A stretch of 64,000 nucleotides of DNA from Thamnaconus septentrionalis (GCA_009823395.1 CM020502.1:873001-937000); one strand, 5' to 3'; positions 24,283 through 38,503 are shown, counted from the first letter of the stretch. Notes: generated by a model not told the origin, from the letters alone. Program-made: numbers and translations.

Positions 24283-24352
24283 TGTGTGTTTGTGTGTGTA
24301 CATACGTATGTATATATATATATATGTACATATATACACAAAAAAATATATA

Positions 24353-24410
<58 letters not shown>
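24283..24410. repeat. (GT)/(TA) compound microsatellite
   Basis: GTGT, TATA and CATA blocks, ending in a pure TA run at 24360-24409. Confidence 0.93.
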
Positions 24411-24411
<1 letters not shown>

Positions 24412-25483
24412 TAAAACATAGTCACAACAGTACTGACTGCTTTTCTTGGTGAAAAAAAACCCAGCTTTACTGCTGAACAGCTTCGACTGTTTAGTGTTTA
24501 GGTCAAATGCAATAACACACGGTGGCTCGCGTGGTCAAGTGTGCCTAATGCTACTGCCACTATCCTCTAACTTCTGGCTCCTCAGGCAGGAACAAATCTG
24601 ACTGGTTCTGATTTAAGTGATCCAGGTTATGCCAGGCCTCCACAAACATAATCTCTTTATCTGGTGGATACATGAGACATGAGACGGATTAATCCAAAGG
24701 ATTACGGAAACATTCCCTCTGATGTGCCAAAATTGTCTTGCAATACAATGGGTATTTTTTTGTTGTTGTTGTTATGTTTTATTCTTAACCGAGACAAATC
24801 AAATGCGGGTGGGATTCGCTTGGTGCAAGCACCAGCTGAGGCTGACTTGGGGCTTGGAACCACGGAGTTTGCAGAGATCCCACGGTCATATAACATGTTC
24901 ACACCAGTTGTCATCGGTTTGAATCCCGGCATGGACTGAAACCCCGTCAGACCAACTATTTCTCGTTCTCCAATCCAATCCGGGCCCTTTTGTGTGATTA
25001 AAAGCATATAGGAGGGCTGTGCATCTTGCAGATGTTGCCGTAAATCACCAGTAGGGCCCAGCCTCTGCAACTGGCTCCCTGACAAATGTTTCACAATAAC
25101 TGTTCTGCCACCCCCACCACCTCCCCTACCCTCCACCACCATCCCACCCTTCCAGTAAAAGAGAGAAAAAAGGGGGGCAAAGCACACGCGAGAAAAAAGA
25201 GGCCAGGAATTCCAACCAGACTGCTTGTAACTCTCTCAGGACAATTGTAAAGTTTCAGTCATGTCAGCACAGGTGGAAACCTGAAGGGTCATAAAACCAG
25301 AAAGGGAAGAAAGCAAGGGAATGAAAAAAGAGAGAGAATCCCGCCCACTCTCGACTTTCTCCTTCCCCAACTGTCTTGAACTCCCTGCTGTCCTAGCCGG
25401 GGCTCCGCTGTGACTAATTCCACACAAATCCAAAGGGCTAAATCAGTCTGTGTGTCTGTGGATGGCAGTAACCGACACCCCCC
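24411..25483. other. Intergenic, no gene recognised
   Basis: Nothing beyond short spurious frames. A G/C-rich pyrimidine run (CCACCCCCACCACCTCCCC) occurs near 25109. Confidence 0.4.
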
Positions 25484-25610
25484 CCCACACAAACACACAC
25501 ACACACCCCTCCTTAAGCACTCCAACACCCACACCTGTAAAAGACACAGCCATAATAGTTTAGACGGAGAGTGGTCTGTGACACACACACACACACACAC
25601 ACACACACAT
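25484..25610. repeat. CA-rich microsatellite pair
   Basis: A CCCCCACACAAACACAC run at 25478-25507 and a purer (CA)n at 25580-25609, about 75 bp apart. Confidence 0.85.
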
Positions 25611-28600
25611 CCATCTGAGTTTTGACTTGTAACAGAAAAAAAGGAGGCCAATTGCTTGTAGAATTGGATAGATGAGGTCCAACTTGTAGCGTGTTTATCA
25701 GTCTTTTGGGGGACGTTTCAGTAGATAGATGTAGGATAAAGTCATTGGGAGATGAGAGAGAACCCAAAAGAAAAATAAAGTTCTGGCACTTTGACACGTT
25801 GATATGCTTTTGAAATAAAGTTAAATTCACTTGCAGTGGAAGAGGTCAGAGAAACCCTTCTTGGGAATGGAAGTCCGCATTGATCCGCCCTATTCCACAT
25901 TTCCTGTGCTTTCAACTTGAAAGTGCACTTCAGTTTATATTTTACATGGGTCTGTATGAAGTAACTGAATAGCCACAGAAGAGAAGATGTCAGTCAGGTG
26001 TGCCCCAACGCCGCTGAAGACTGGCCACACACTTAAGTCTCAACCAATTCTGACGGCAGCCAGTGAGCACAAACGGCACGACAGTTTCAACTGATTTCCA
26101 GACAGTGAAAACACAGAAACTCCTCTGATCAAACTGTAACAGCTTGTGTTTTGCATATCAGGCAAGCTGAACTTCTGCTTCTGTGTTCCACAGGGCTGGA
26201 GGGATTATCATAAATACAGTTGCCAATGCTTTTGAGGTATGCTTTTTCTCACTGGTTACTGCAGGGCTTCAAATGAGAGTTCTTTCGAGGGGCTGGATCA
26301 TAAATATCAAACTTGATCAGGGACAGTGAAATAACCTCAGTGATGCTGCACACCAGGTGGATTTCCCTTGGGAAATCTAGCTCGCTCAGTGTTTGGAGAG
26401 ACAACTTGACTGTTGCCGCAGACAGACCTAACAATTTGTGTCATTTTTCAGATTTAATGGGGATCGGGGGGGGGGGTCAAGAGCAAGTTGACTGCGAGGT
26501 TTGCAGCAATGAAAAGAAAATCCACAAAACCTGAGATAATGAATCCCATTAGATTTACAGGGCAGCAGTTAAAATCAGGCACAAGAGTTAAGTTGCTGAC
26601 AATAAAATGAAAAAAAAAATGCAAATCCAAATGAAAGTCACAGAGAAGCTACTAAAATCTGAAACTACTAAAAAACCTTTTAACGTAAGAAGTAGGTGTG
26701 TGAGTGCGTGCCTGCTTGTGCGCTGATGAAAGAGGAGATTTATGAACAACACACTGACAAGAAAGCACCCGAGGCAAAGCTCTTTTCCTTGCACCTGGGA
26801 CACACACTGATTCTTTGCTTTATGTTCCTAGCGTCTCCCATTATGCCTACTTTCGGGAATGTACACTCACAGCACAAAATATTTGAAATTCCAACCAATG
26901 GGAGAGGATTTTCTCTTTTTCCTTTTTCCTTTTTTGTTATTTTTTTTAAATGTGCGCCAGGCCTGCAGGCTGGCTGAGTGATGACGAGTCTCATTGGCAG
27001 CTCTACTGTAGATGCGGCTGAGAAAGGAAACCTTCAGGGTGGTCCTGACTACAGGGTTCAAATTGTAAAAAATGAAATAAAAATTGGCATAACAACAAAG
27101 GACAGACGTGACATTTAGGTTTAAGCCAGTCTGCCTGTAGGTCCCGTGTCAGACACTTTGGATATAATCCCAAACAAATTGCCAATAAGTAGGTAATTGC
27201 CGCCTGCGTGCAGCAGGAGTCAATCATTCCACCTGGATGAGTCCAGATCGGTGGAGCGTTGACCCCTGAGGATTTATTTTTTCTACCCCCCTTCTTTACG
27301 GGCTTTGAGAGGGACAAAAATGAGGAAGGTTGACGTCGCAGATTTAGCCTCAGCTCCAGGTGGTACCTGTGCTCATGATACCCGTGTCCCAGTGTTTTGT
27401 CCTCTGCTGGATGACAGCTATTCAAGTCTTTTAACCATTTCAAGTGTTTGGGCCTGAAAAGCACAAATGAAAAAATGTGCTCCCTGGAAACAGGCATGTG
27501 GAACATGTGTATTCAGTTACTCTGAAAATGAGTCTTGAATTGATTCTTCTGGACTTCACATTTTTTAAGTGGAATATTCAATCAGAATATTTGAGTAGTC
27601 AGACTATGTTCACCTGAAGCAATTGATCAAACTACATATCAAACCCCAAGATGATTTCGTGTGTGTCACCATTTTGCCAGTCAACTCAATGAGTGTTGAA
27701 CCTCTTTAATTAATTTACGACTTGCTCTATTTTACCACCCACTTCGCATTGTCGTCATGAGCTATTCAAGACCTCAAGTGTTCATTCTTGTAAATTATAA
27801 ATCCACTGTATTTGGGAGACTTTCTTTTAGTGTGTGAGGCAGCATGATCCACATGCAACCACCCAGTTGCCCAAACTAGTGGACAGAGAAAAAATAATCC
27901 CAATGTTGTTTTGTCATTGTCCTTTCAATGTGAAATTGCCACCCATCCCTGATAAACTAACCACTGCCGCAGCAGAACATACCATCATCAAACCATCAGC
28001 CTCACTCTTAGAACCCTTAATCTATCGATTGATTAATCTTAGTCTTAAATTAATTAAATAGGTTCAAGGTTCATTCAGTTGACTGGAAGAGACACTCAAT
28101 CATCCTTGGGTTTGATCTGTATTTTGATCAAATAGCGTAACTGTTTTCCTCACTCAAACTTAAAAAAAAATTATACAGAATCTATGGAAAACTACTGGAG
28201 GTTGGCAAGACGGATGAGCAGGATTTCAGAATCAAAATCTGAGCTGCCGTGGACACCATTTGTTTGAGGTAGACAAGACCAAAGAAGGCTGTTTTGAAGA
28301 AAAGGGATCACAGAGGCCAGATGGTTGGCTGAGACTGCTTTCAAATCCTGCCTCCATAAAGCTTTTGCGCTGGGTCATCAGTCTCCAGGTCACCTTTAAC
28401 CTCCATGAGAACCGACACTTAAGTTACTCCTGGCGCTGAGTGTGTGCTTGACCTCAATCAGTTGGCCGAGGAAGAAACACAAACGCACAGATACACTCAC
28501 ATTAAACCGGTAAATATTTGCTGCTGTTCAAATTCCCTGCAGAGAATGTTTGACTGGACCCTTCCTAAGTCTCTGAAATAGTTCTGTTTTCGTACGTTTC

Positions 28601-29508
28601 TGAAGCCACCGGGGCCACGACACTGACTTTTTAGAGAAGGTGTGAGCTCCGTTGTCCCAGGCAATGATGGGAAAAGCCTTGCGCTGACAACGAGCAAACA
28701 AACACTAAGGGGTTTTTAATTTCAGGCCAAGCCTTCTGTTGACAGCTCCGACAAATGAAAGCAAAGGAAGGAATGAGAAGAGCGGGGAGGGTGGGCGGGC
28801 AGAAAAGAGCAAGACCAACATGTCAGAGCGGTGATCGAGCATCTGTCTTTAAGAACGGCGGAATATCTGCCCCCTTTGTTGATGCTGAGAGCTCTTTGTT
28901 GAGGCCTAATCTGATAACAGGGTGTGAGTGTTTTCCCAAGTTTACCTCTTTGCTCTTTACTGAGACCTGGAGCTGCCACGCGGGGGATTTCACAAACCTT
29001 GTTGTGCCACATTTCACCTCAATTCCAAAGGCGAGGTTTCATCCTTGCAGTTGGCACACATCTCTGACATCTCTCGGAGGAAAGTCTCACATTGCCATAT
29101 GTGGTTTATATCCTGGCTGCTATGCCGAGGGAATTAAGCTAGTGTTTCTTCGTGTTTGTCGCGCAATCATTAACGAGAACAAGATGGCCGGTTCTCTGCC
29201 TTGTGTGATCAGCTCAGTCCCACGTGCAACTCAAGAAATTCCTGAAGATTTTAAGGCCCTGTAAAATGAAACAAGGCCCTTAATCATCTGCGGCAAAAAG
29301 AAGCCAATTATAAGCAATAGTGCTGGGAATGGTCAGTGAATCTGGTAAGAATTCTAAATTTTGCCCAATTCACTTCACCAGTGTTTTCTAATCCATGCCT
29401 TTGACCTGCCAATAAACAAAACATGAGGACAGAACAGCAAAGCAACAGCTGGTTTGGCATTTTTTGCAGGAGGCTATAAACACAGGGCTAAATATGTAAG
29501 TATGCAAG
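25611..29508. other. Intergenic, mostly unique, no gene recognised
   Basis: About 3.9 kb with few obvious repeats. The longest open frame (28755-29264, 169 codons) shows no family features. A copy of the dispersed motif is at 29472-29496. Confidence 0.4.
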
Positions 29509-29606
<98 letters not shown>

Positions 29607-29610
29607 ATAT
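29509..29610. repeat. (TA)n microsatellite
   Basis: About 50 TA units with one TTTA interruption, directly before a retroelement copy. Confidence 0.96.
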
Positions 29611-30052
<442 letters not shown>

Positions 30053-30180
30053 ACTAGGGGTTTCAATTTAGGGCGGTTTTTGAATTGCGATTAATTGCAG
30101 ATTAACTACGATTAATCGCAGTTTGAACTGCATGGGTAAAATTCTGTTATTTAGCATTTCAAAGCAGTTTTAACCCCATG
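30053..30180. repeat. Fragment of a GCGATTAAT-containing dispersed repeat
   Basis: Three overlapping near-palindromes (GCGATTAATTGC, ACTACGATTAATCGCA) characterise a repeat common in fish genomes. No ends identified. Confidence 0.5.
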
Positions 30181-30228
30181 ATGTAAAGTTTTGTTTTTTT
30201 CCAGAAATCGGCCAGAGGGTCTGACTAT

Positions 30229-30920
30229 GGGTTTTAGGCCGGGTTCACACAGGACGCGGAAGCACTGCGCGCCCACAAAAATTTCACGAAAGCTGCAGCC
30301 CTTCTGTTCACACCGGACACACATTTATCCGCAAGGGTCGACGATCGCTTCTGCTCAACTGTTGTTTACTCCCATTCAGACAAAAAAAGACACTCAAAAT
30401 CCAACCACATCATACAACGTAGAAACAAACATATTTCAATAAATAAAAGAAAATAACTTACACTGACTGGATTAAATCATTTGCTGAGATGCTTGATCCA
30501 CTCGTCACCTTTAAATAAAATATTGTACTCCGAATGTGTGATATTTCAGAGTCACGCTTAGCTTCCACGATTAGCCATTTTAGCATTCATACACGCAGCT
30601 AACGCACACTCATTCACACACACAAAAAGCAGTATATTTAACGTTTCCCCCCACCTCGTGATGACCGGACTGGCTTTACTTTAAATCTTCACAACTTGGC
30701 GAACACATGGCACAACTCTGACGTCCATGACCGAACTCTTTTTCTTGCTCGTGTGTAAAGAAAAACATAGAAGAAGAACAAAAGAACACAGAGAACTCCG
30801 TGACTCGCACCCAGCGGAATGACAGACTACCGCCACAAATGTTGTGGTGTAAAGGAGTGTTTCTAACGATCACGGCTGGTGTAAAATAAGAGCAGGTATG
30901 CAATGCGGATCTACGTGAAG
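30229..30920. mobile_element. Possible non-autonomous DNA element beginning GGCCGGGTTCACACAGGACG
   Basis: The left edge has the composition of a hAT/Harbinger terminus, with a second GTTCACACCGGACAC at 30307. No matching inverse right end was found, so the right boundary is a guess. Confidence 0.35.
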
Positions 30921-33900
30921 AACATTACTGCCACTTTTGGATGGAAAACAGCTGAAGAACGCCACAATTCATCAAGTCATCCATCTTATACTCCGCAGCC
31001 TTGTTTATCCGCCCCTGATTAGTCAGTGTAAACGCTCCAAATGTGCATTTTCTTTTTCTAAATATCCCAAAGTTCACAGAATCCAACACCACAATTCAAC
31101 GAAAGGCAGCAACACGTCTATGTCCCCCCAAACCCCTCACCAAGCTCCTTCTTTTGCATTTTTTCACCCTTAACAGTGTCTGACAATCAAAACCCGTCAC
31201 CCTCAGTGAGCCCAGGCAAACGTGTCCTGGCAGGCACTGTTGTGCAAACAGCACCGCTTTTTAGAACAACTGAGCTGTCGAGTATTTATCGTTTGGTTAA
31301 GGTTTCAGTGAGAAATTACGACATCAGTCAGGCAGCTGAAGGAGCACCATGGAAGGGGTGGGTTGGGTGGTGGCGGGGTTTCCCACTGGGCCGTCGTATC
31401 AGCACACAGAGCAGCGGGAGCGTTGATGGATAGTTCAACTCCCGCTCGCTGTCTTTGAAAGTCAACGGTCGTAATAAATTACCAGACTTAAGAGGGTTTT
31501 TTGGAGAAAGGCGCTGATATTGTGAGCTTGCGGCAACGGACAGATTGTGAATACATGTTGTGTTGCAAGGCTTTGATTGGCAAAAAAGCAGCTGAAACAC
31601 CATTTAGGGAATGGTTGGAAACTGTATCACCGATAAGGCTGATAAGGCTGACGCAATAATGATCGCTCCACTAATTAATGGACCTCTCTTATCGAGGGAC
31701 TTATCTTTTTCCCAGCAGATTTGTGCTGATTGTTGCTTCATATGAACCAGAATCTTTTTTCCCCCAGACATTTTTAGATAGCCAGAAAAACATTGGCAGA
31801 TCACCCACCTCAACCCATCCCCCCACTCCCCGAATGGCAATGTAACATTAGCGCTTAGAGACTAAGTTGTTATGATCGGCGTGCAGGAAGAATCCAAGCC
31901 AGCTCTGCAATTCTGAATGTCCCCCCAAAAAAGCAGCAACATACTAAATTATCTTGACAGTGCCGACCTCTGATTGTTTCCAGACTGCGTGCTCCGCGTT
32001 AGGGTTTTCAGACGATCATACGCTCGCCACTCTCGAAGCCTCTCCACTGATTTTTATCTTGCTTTGTTTGGACCGTAGGTGGTTCGTCGGCCATCATCGA
32101 ACACATCCAACGTCAGAAATCAGCAGGAACACAAACAATCCTAAATCCAAAATGCTGTTGAAAGGTTTCAGTCCACAAGCGCTTCAGGCGGTCTCGGAAT
32201 TGCGCAACCGATCGCTCTTTAAAGATGTGGCGGCAAAGTGCAACAAGTGAATGCCGCCGGCTGCCCCCAATAACCACAGAAGAAGACAGAGAACTAGAGG
32301 AAGCGACCACATGCGTAGCTGCTGCTAAACAAATTAGCAGGAAAGCTGCAGAATTCGGACCTGGTTGCTATTTTTAGATTAAAAAAACAGAAAAATATGC
32401 ACTTTTTACTCATGACTGGCTCTGGCATTGGAGTTTTATTTAACACTGCAGTGTTAAATGCAGTTTTGGTTAAACACAAATCAATGGGGCCGAGTTGTGA
32501 TGATGGGGAAAAAATCAGATTGGTCCTCGTTGAATAGAGAGGGAGTTTTCCAAGCACCTCCCACCTTTTTTGGGCCTCCTCACTTTTTGCCACATTTTCT
32601 GTGGGCTCCTTACATTGAAAGATATGTCATGTTCATCCTGCAGACTTGGCACCTCGGCTCAGCAGACGATTCTCAAAGAGACTCCAAAACCAGGATCACG
32701 TGAAGCCGTTCCAAATACACGACGAGCTAAATAGGATCATTCGGTTACATGGGGACACACCCAAGTTGTCGAGCCGTTGGGCTTAATTGCACTTTTGAGC
32801 GAAGATGATTGAAAACAGTCTGAGCGACTGCATGAAATTATAAAAGTTTCAGACGCACGGAAAGCTCAATTCGAAGCAGATTACGGTGATTGATATTTAA
32901 TAGCCCTATATATCAGTCCAACTAAAAGAAAAAAAAAAAACTGCTAACAAATGCAAAAAATAACGCCACACTGGCTTAATGTGTCACAAGCTCGCCGGGC
33001 CCACCCAGAAGAGTGTCTGCAGCCGTTTGTCTCTGTTCATAAGCCCCCTTTTATCATCCGCTATGTGCTTGCTGAAGAGAGGCACACGTTCTCCAGATGG
33101 AAAACGAAGCCATCTTTTGTCCCCCTCCTCCCATCCCCTTCTTCCATTCCCGACTGGCATCGCAGCACTCGTTTCACAACAAAGGCTCCCAAAATGTTTT
33201 CCAGACTGGATGGCAGCAGCCGATGTGTGGCGGCTCCATCAGCGTCTTGGATAGCGTCTTGGCAGCCTCGCTTCAATTTCTGAAACATAAATAAGGCCTT
33301 AAGAAGGACTGGCTGGCAGGACCCAGCTGCTTCCCTCCCATTTTTTTTTTTTGCCTTCTTTCTTTTTTTTTTTTTGCACCACAGGGAGACATTAACATGT
33401 TCTTTTTTGCAGACCAAGGGTGGATGTTCTCTCTGTATGGATTTGTTTGAGGTCCAGACACTTCAGTGTAATTTTCCTGTCTCAGAGCTGTAAAAAAAAA
33501 AAAATCATCCGAAGTGCTTGATTTGCAAGGAAAAGCGTCTCGATATTGAGCAAAGAGGAAAGCACAGGGATGCTCTTTCGCAATGGAGCTGGATTTCTTT
33601 GATTTCAAGTGTGACAATTTCTTCTAGAGCCACCTTGAAAATCTCTAATCTAAAGTGTTCAAAACCACTTTACCTTGGAAATCTGAATTCAGAGGTAGGG
33701 GAAAAGTCAGACAGACGCTTTCATTGTTATTTGCAATGTGACCAGTTCACAGGTTTTTTTTGTTTTGTTTTGTTTTACAATTTTAATGGAAGTAGACGCC
33801 ATTTTTAAATTCCGAATCAATTTCAGTGGGAAATCAGAAAATGTCACTGGCATATCTGCTCTGCCACTAACAAGTAATATGTGAAGCGTTATTTGCCTGT

Positions 33901-36900
33901 GTTGACGACACAAAAGGCTAATATCTATAGTAACATGTTTGAGCGCATGTTAAAAAGTAAAACAAGCAAAACTAATAAAGAATCATACATTTAGATCCAA
34001 GATTTACAGAAGTTCATTGACCTCTCACATAATATTGTTGTGAAGGATCTTTGAATTAGTTTGGTTGACTGTTCTACTGTCACCATCACCTTCATTTTCT
34101 TTCTTTTTTATGCTTTTTTGTGGGCTCCATGCCATGGACCTATTAAATAATTGACATCGTTGAAACGTTCCATCTTGCATGTCGAGCTTAAAGGCGCTTG
34201 TTTGAAAAATAAATAAATTAATGAATAAAATGGGGTTGAAAGTCAAAGTGTAGTTGGTACGGAAGAGGAGGGGGAGCTGGTGAAGGAGGAGGGAAGGCCT
34301 GCTGAGGTTATGTCTCTCCTGGCCTGAATTACTATCATTATTGTAATGACTCTGTAATGTTTTCTTTCCTGGACCAGTAATTGTTACCAAGCCCGCTGTT
34401 TCAGGGTTACAGGTGGACAAATTGCTGCTGAGCGTTTCTCCCCATGATAGTGAGGGAACATAATCACTTACACTGATCCCAGCTGTAGCCAAGCTCTCAT
34501 AGCCCTTCCCCACGTCACCCCCACCAAATTTTTGCCTATAGTAGTATTCAGCAAACTGTAATCGACAAAAAGCAGAGACGTTCGCTCTCCCCCTAGATGC
34601 GCCTGTGCAGAACTTTCTATTTAAAGAACTATATATTTTTTTCTTTCGCCCCATGTTTCCCAGTGTACAAGCCTCGCCTGGAGATGTGTTGTATCCACAT
34701 GTACTGACCCTTTTAAACTTCCACGGCCCATATAACCCCTATGAACCCCTGCCCACCGCTATCACCTACGGCAAACTGTCCATGACTCTTAAAACCAGCC
34801 AGATGTTGTGCCAGAATCTGCCATTTCTCGAGCTGCTTTCGGCAGCAAGGTCTCGCGCTGCAGTGATGCAAGTCAGCTGGACGGCCTCGAAAGATTTTGT
34901 TTGTCTGTTTATTTAAAACATGGCACGTGGCACAGCTTTTAATCCACATTTCAGCGAATTTGGCATCACCTCATGATAAAGTCGTAGGAAAAAAAATGTT
35001 GTTGTTCAACAGTGACCGCCATGGAGACATCTTTCGAGCGGCTCCAAAGATAACATACGTGGCAACGTTCACCCACGCCGTCTCTGACCACTCTTTCTTG
35101 GTCTTGCCACGTTTCCCAGAATGCCTTGCAGCATGCCTTCGGGGGAGGTACACGAGGAGGAACATGTCTGGACTTGTAACTTTCAGCAGTTTGTAGGGCG
35201 GAAGGCGGAAAGAAATAACGACGACTGTGCCCGCGCACATCAGTTAAGGCAGCGTGAAGCATTTTGTTGTGCGACTCGGTTTCGTATGTGGGAATATTGG
35301 AGAAAGGGCTCCCAGAGGTTGGCCAGTGACAAGTCACATTCTCTGACAGTCACGCTGAAGTTGCCGCAATGACATCTTAAGGAACCCTCACTTTTTGGCA
35401 TAGTGTTTTAATTACTTCTTGTGGAAAGAAAGCACTTTTTCGGCAATAAAACATCGGTTAGCATCAGTGTGCATAAATGATAAATGTGTGTCAGCTCAGC
35501 TCAGTGTGTTTTGTGGTATGGCGCAGAGGTAAAATGGATGTTAGGAGCAGAGGCCCTTTCTGCCTGGTGCCTTTGGATATATAAAATAATTTCCTTTTAA
35601 TGTGCAATAAAAGGACGTTTATCACATGTGCTTATCGAGCTAGACGTCCTTGATTGGGGCTGAAAGAGAAGTCCAAAGTTATACAACGCTCTCATTTACT
35701 AAAACGTTTGACTCGATGAATTGAATGGTGCAACATTTTTCTTGCTACTTCAGAAACAAAGAAAAAGCATTTTAAACGTTGATCTTATTCTAAGCTATGC
35801 ACAAAAAAAATTATGTTGGTGCAGTGAATTTCAAAACACATTTTTAGCATGATTATTTTATGTTTTTAAAGAAAAAGAAACATGAAAATAGCTCAGTCCA
35901 AGTGTCGGACCTTGTGTGTCATAAACATACAGGCGTGCTCTGTTACCCCCTCGCCTGTTAGTGCTCCGTCTATATGCTGCCTTGAAATGAAAAGAGAAAT
36001 GTTCCAGGTGTCTGGCTCAGAGCCTTCCACAGGTACTGATTTAGAAGTTTTGAAGGTCTGACAGTGGGCCCAGCACAAAACAGCAAAGCCACTCACAACA
36101 GACCCCCGAACCAGAAACACATCAGTTCTCCAGGTGTTATTTTGCTTGACTTCCTAAAAGTCCTGGCAGAGCATACATCAAACGGTGGACTCCACATCTT
36201 TTGAAAGTGTTGTAATTACTGGGGGTGAGGGGAGATGGTGGGAGGGGATGTGGGGAGGAGGAGGGCGGCACACATGTGTGTCACACACTGCGTCCATCAT
36301 GCATGCACCTGTTTTTAATAACCTGGACGAGGCTGCACTGAACACTTTTATACTCACGCAATATGCCTCTCATGAATTAATACTGGGATATTAAACACTG
36401 GTTCTCATCGTTTCGGTACAATGGAACACCTTTGCCATTCTCGGACATACTGTACCAGCCACCATAGTGCACGTTAAAAAATAAAGGGGGTGATTGTATT
36501 TTGCAGCACATCAAAGCTGGGGGGGACCTGATTTCAAGCTGATGGGTTCTGCATTTTGTTTGGTGCACCTCCTCCTCTTCCTCTTCACGCGAGGCCCCAC
36601 TGACTTCCCTAACTTGTGGAGAACACATTTCTTATCATGTTTTATCGTCCGTCAATTGTGCACTCCCGCACTGCCTCCTCTTGCACTTAGCTGGGGACTA
36701 GCTGCACGGATTTTCACAGTCAATTCTGACAAGACATTGGTGTCGTGTACAGACTAACCAAGTGGTTTAACTTTTTATTGACAAGTGAAAGAGGCCAGAA
36801 AAGGAGCTCAAAATTGAAAAAATAATGACAGAAAACCACAACAGACGCTCCATTCACTATTAATGACATGGACTGAGTAACGTAATTTTTACAGGAAAAT

Positions 36901-37023
36901 GTTTGACATGCACGTGTAATGTGTGTGTGAATGGCGGTTTTCTTTTGTGCAGCATTTTGAGCAGCATTTTCAAAGTAGTTACATTATGTATGCTGTGCCA
37001 ATAAACCGTAACCATGGTACTCC
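30921..37023. other. Intergenic, largely unique, no gene recognised
   Basis: About 6 kb. It includes a GATA-motif cluster (31632-31705), a perfect 22-bp palindrome (32438-32459), purine runs and poly-T tracts (33340-33375). The 209-codon minus-strand frame at 34025-34654 shows no family signal and is probably chance. Confidence 0.4.
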
Positions 37024-37031
37024 ACTGCTAC

Positions 37032-38121
37032 CAGTGACGTGCAGTACGGTTTGGGGTTGAGGAGGCACTGACTGACTCACCAGTCAGATTTACAAAAATA
37101 CAGTAGGTTTATAATGCTAAAAGAATACCTTAAATTCTTGATGTCATTCTATTTTTGAAAATTAAAAGCCATTTTAAACACACCAGCTGTATAATCATTC
37201 ATTCATTCATCTTCTATACCCGCTTCTTCCTGAGATCAGGGTCACGGGGGTCTGCTGGAGCCTATCCCAGCTGTCATAGGGTGAAGGCAGGGTGACACCC
37301 TGGACAAGTCACCAGTTCATCACAGGGCCACATAGAAACAAACAACCATTTACACTCACATGCACACCTACGGACAATTTAGAGTGTTCAATTGACCTCA
37401 CATGCATGTTTTTGGAGTGTGGGAAGAAGCCGGAGAACCCGGAGAGAACCCACGCAGACACAGGGAGAACATGCAAACTCCACAGAAAGGTCCGAGGCAC
37501 GGAATCGAACCCACGACCTTCTTGCAGTGAGGCGACAGCGCTAACCACTGCGCCACCGTGTCACCCCCGCTGTATAATCATAATCCACTAAATGCATGCA
37601 GTTCATCTTACCTTAGCATTGTGGATGCTGATATTAAGTCTCCGATGTTCATTCAGAGCCAGATCAATACATTCCAAATGTTTTTTTTAAAGAAATCTGA
37701 CTTTGAATGTGAGTAGTTCATCTTTCATGTTTGTCAAGAATGAGTCGTTTCTCGTTTACCGGCTCCTTTAGTTTAGCAAACCAGGTAATTCTGACGTCGG
37801 TCTCCCAACATTTATGGAAATTAAGACACATAATAAAAGTGTCTTCAAACATAATATTAGAAACATAAAGAGTGCAATCTGGGGGGAGGCTGTACTTAAC
37901 GCTGCCTCACCTCTCGTCTCTCTGTTGTAGTTAAACTAGGAATACAGGATTTCAGCGATTTTGACTATATAAATGATCAAAATATGTAGGAACAACACCA
38001 GAATTGCATTGAAAGCATAGACCAGAGGACAAATATTAATACTTTATTATTTCTTCTCATTTCTTTTCATGAAGTCAGGGGAGGCACAGCCTCACCTGCC
38101 TCCCCTGACTGCACGTCACTG
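37032..38121. mobile_element. hAT-type DNA transposon with 8-bp target duplication
   Basis: Terminal inverted repeats CAGTGACGTGCAGT (left) and ACTGCACGTCACTG (right) are perfect over 14 bp. They are flanked by a perfect 8-bp direct duplication, ACTGCTAC at 37024-37031 and 38122-38129. CA..TG ends and 8-bp duplications are diagnostic of hAT. No transposase frame remains. It is split by a SINE insertion at 37198-37568, so the original element was about 0.7 kb. Confidence 0.88.
37198..37568 (-). mobile_element. Full-length tRNA-headed SINE (L2-like tail), copy C, nested in the hAT element
   Basis: On the minus strand the element starts with a Pol III-type head: an A-box-like GGCGCAGTGGTTAGCGC (complement at 37539-37555) and a B box GGGTTCGATTCC (complement at 37501-37512). 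The L2-like body and a (GAAT)n tail follow. It is bounded by a 12-bp target duplication GCTGTATAATCA at 37186-37197 and 37569-37580. Alternatively it is the 3' end of an L2-clade LINE. Confidence 0.9.
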
Positions 38122-38458
38122 ACTGCTACGCAAACGGATAAGGCCCCACGAGCCACTAGGAACTAGGAGGCATCGAAGGTGAATGTTCAGCCTCATCTGA
38201 AGATAATTAAAATAATTTGTCTTCATCCATCATGTCATTCAAAATAAATTGAGGACATGAAATTTTAATAAGCTGTGGCGAGTATTTAGTGGTATAATCA
38301 AGTCAAAACCAACTGCACTGGCAAGCAGGAAGTGATGTTAGAAGACGGGCACGGAGGGAATAATTGACAAGTATCCATGGGGGTGAGGGTACCACCCCAC
38401 CACTCAACATTTGGGCCTATCTAGATTTTAGAATGGTTTGATGTATACGACACAACAG

Positions 38459-38500
<42 letters not shown>
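38459..38500. repeat. (TA)n microsatellite inside the Rex1-like copy A
   Basis: About 20 TA units, at the position of a short ATATGTATATAAATAG sequence in copy B. Confidence 0.93.

Positions 38501-38503
<3 letters not shown>

Noticed and set aside
24820..24935. tRNA-like GGTTTGAATCCCGG B-box-like motif
   Set aside because: No acceptor stem or A box at the right spacing, so neither a tRNA nor a clear SINE head.
27003..27506. 167-codon frame on the - strand
   Set aside because: No homology by eye and no supporting splice sites; probably chance.
28755..29264. 169-codon open frame on the + strand
   Set aside because: No domain, no family resemblance, no splice context. In a window of this size a chance frame of this length is expected.
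34025..34654. 209-codon open frame on the - strand
   Set aside because: Longest non-repeat frame in the desert, but composition looks random (no conserved motifs, no signal peptide or coherent hydrophobic pattern). Without homology I do not call a gene.
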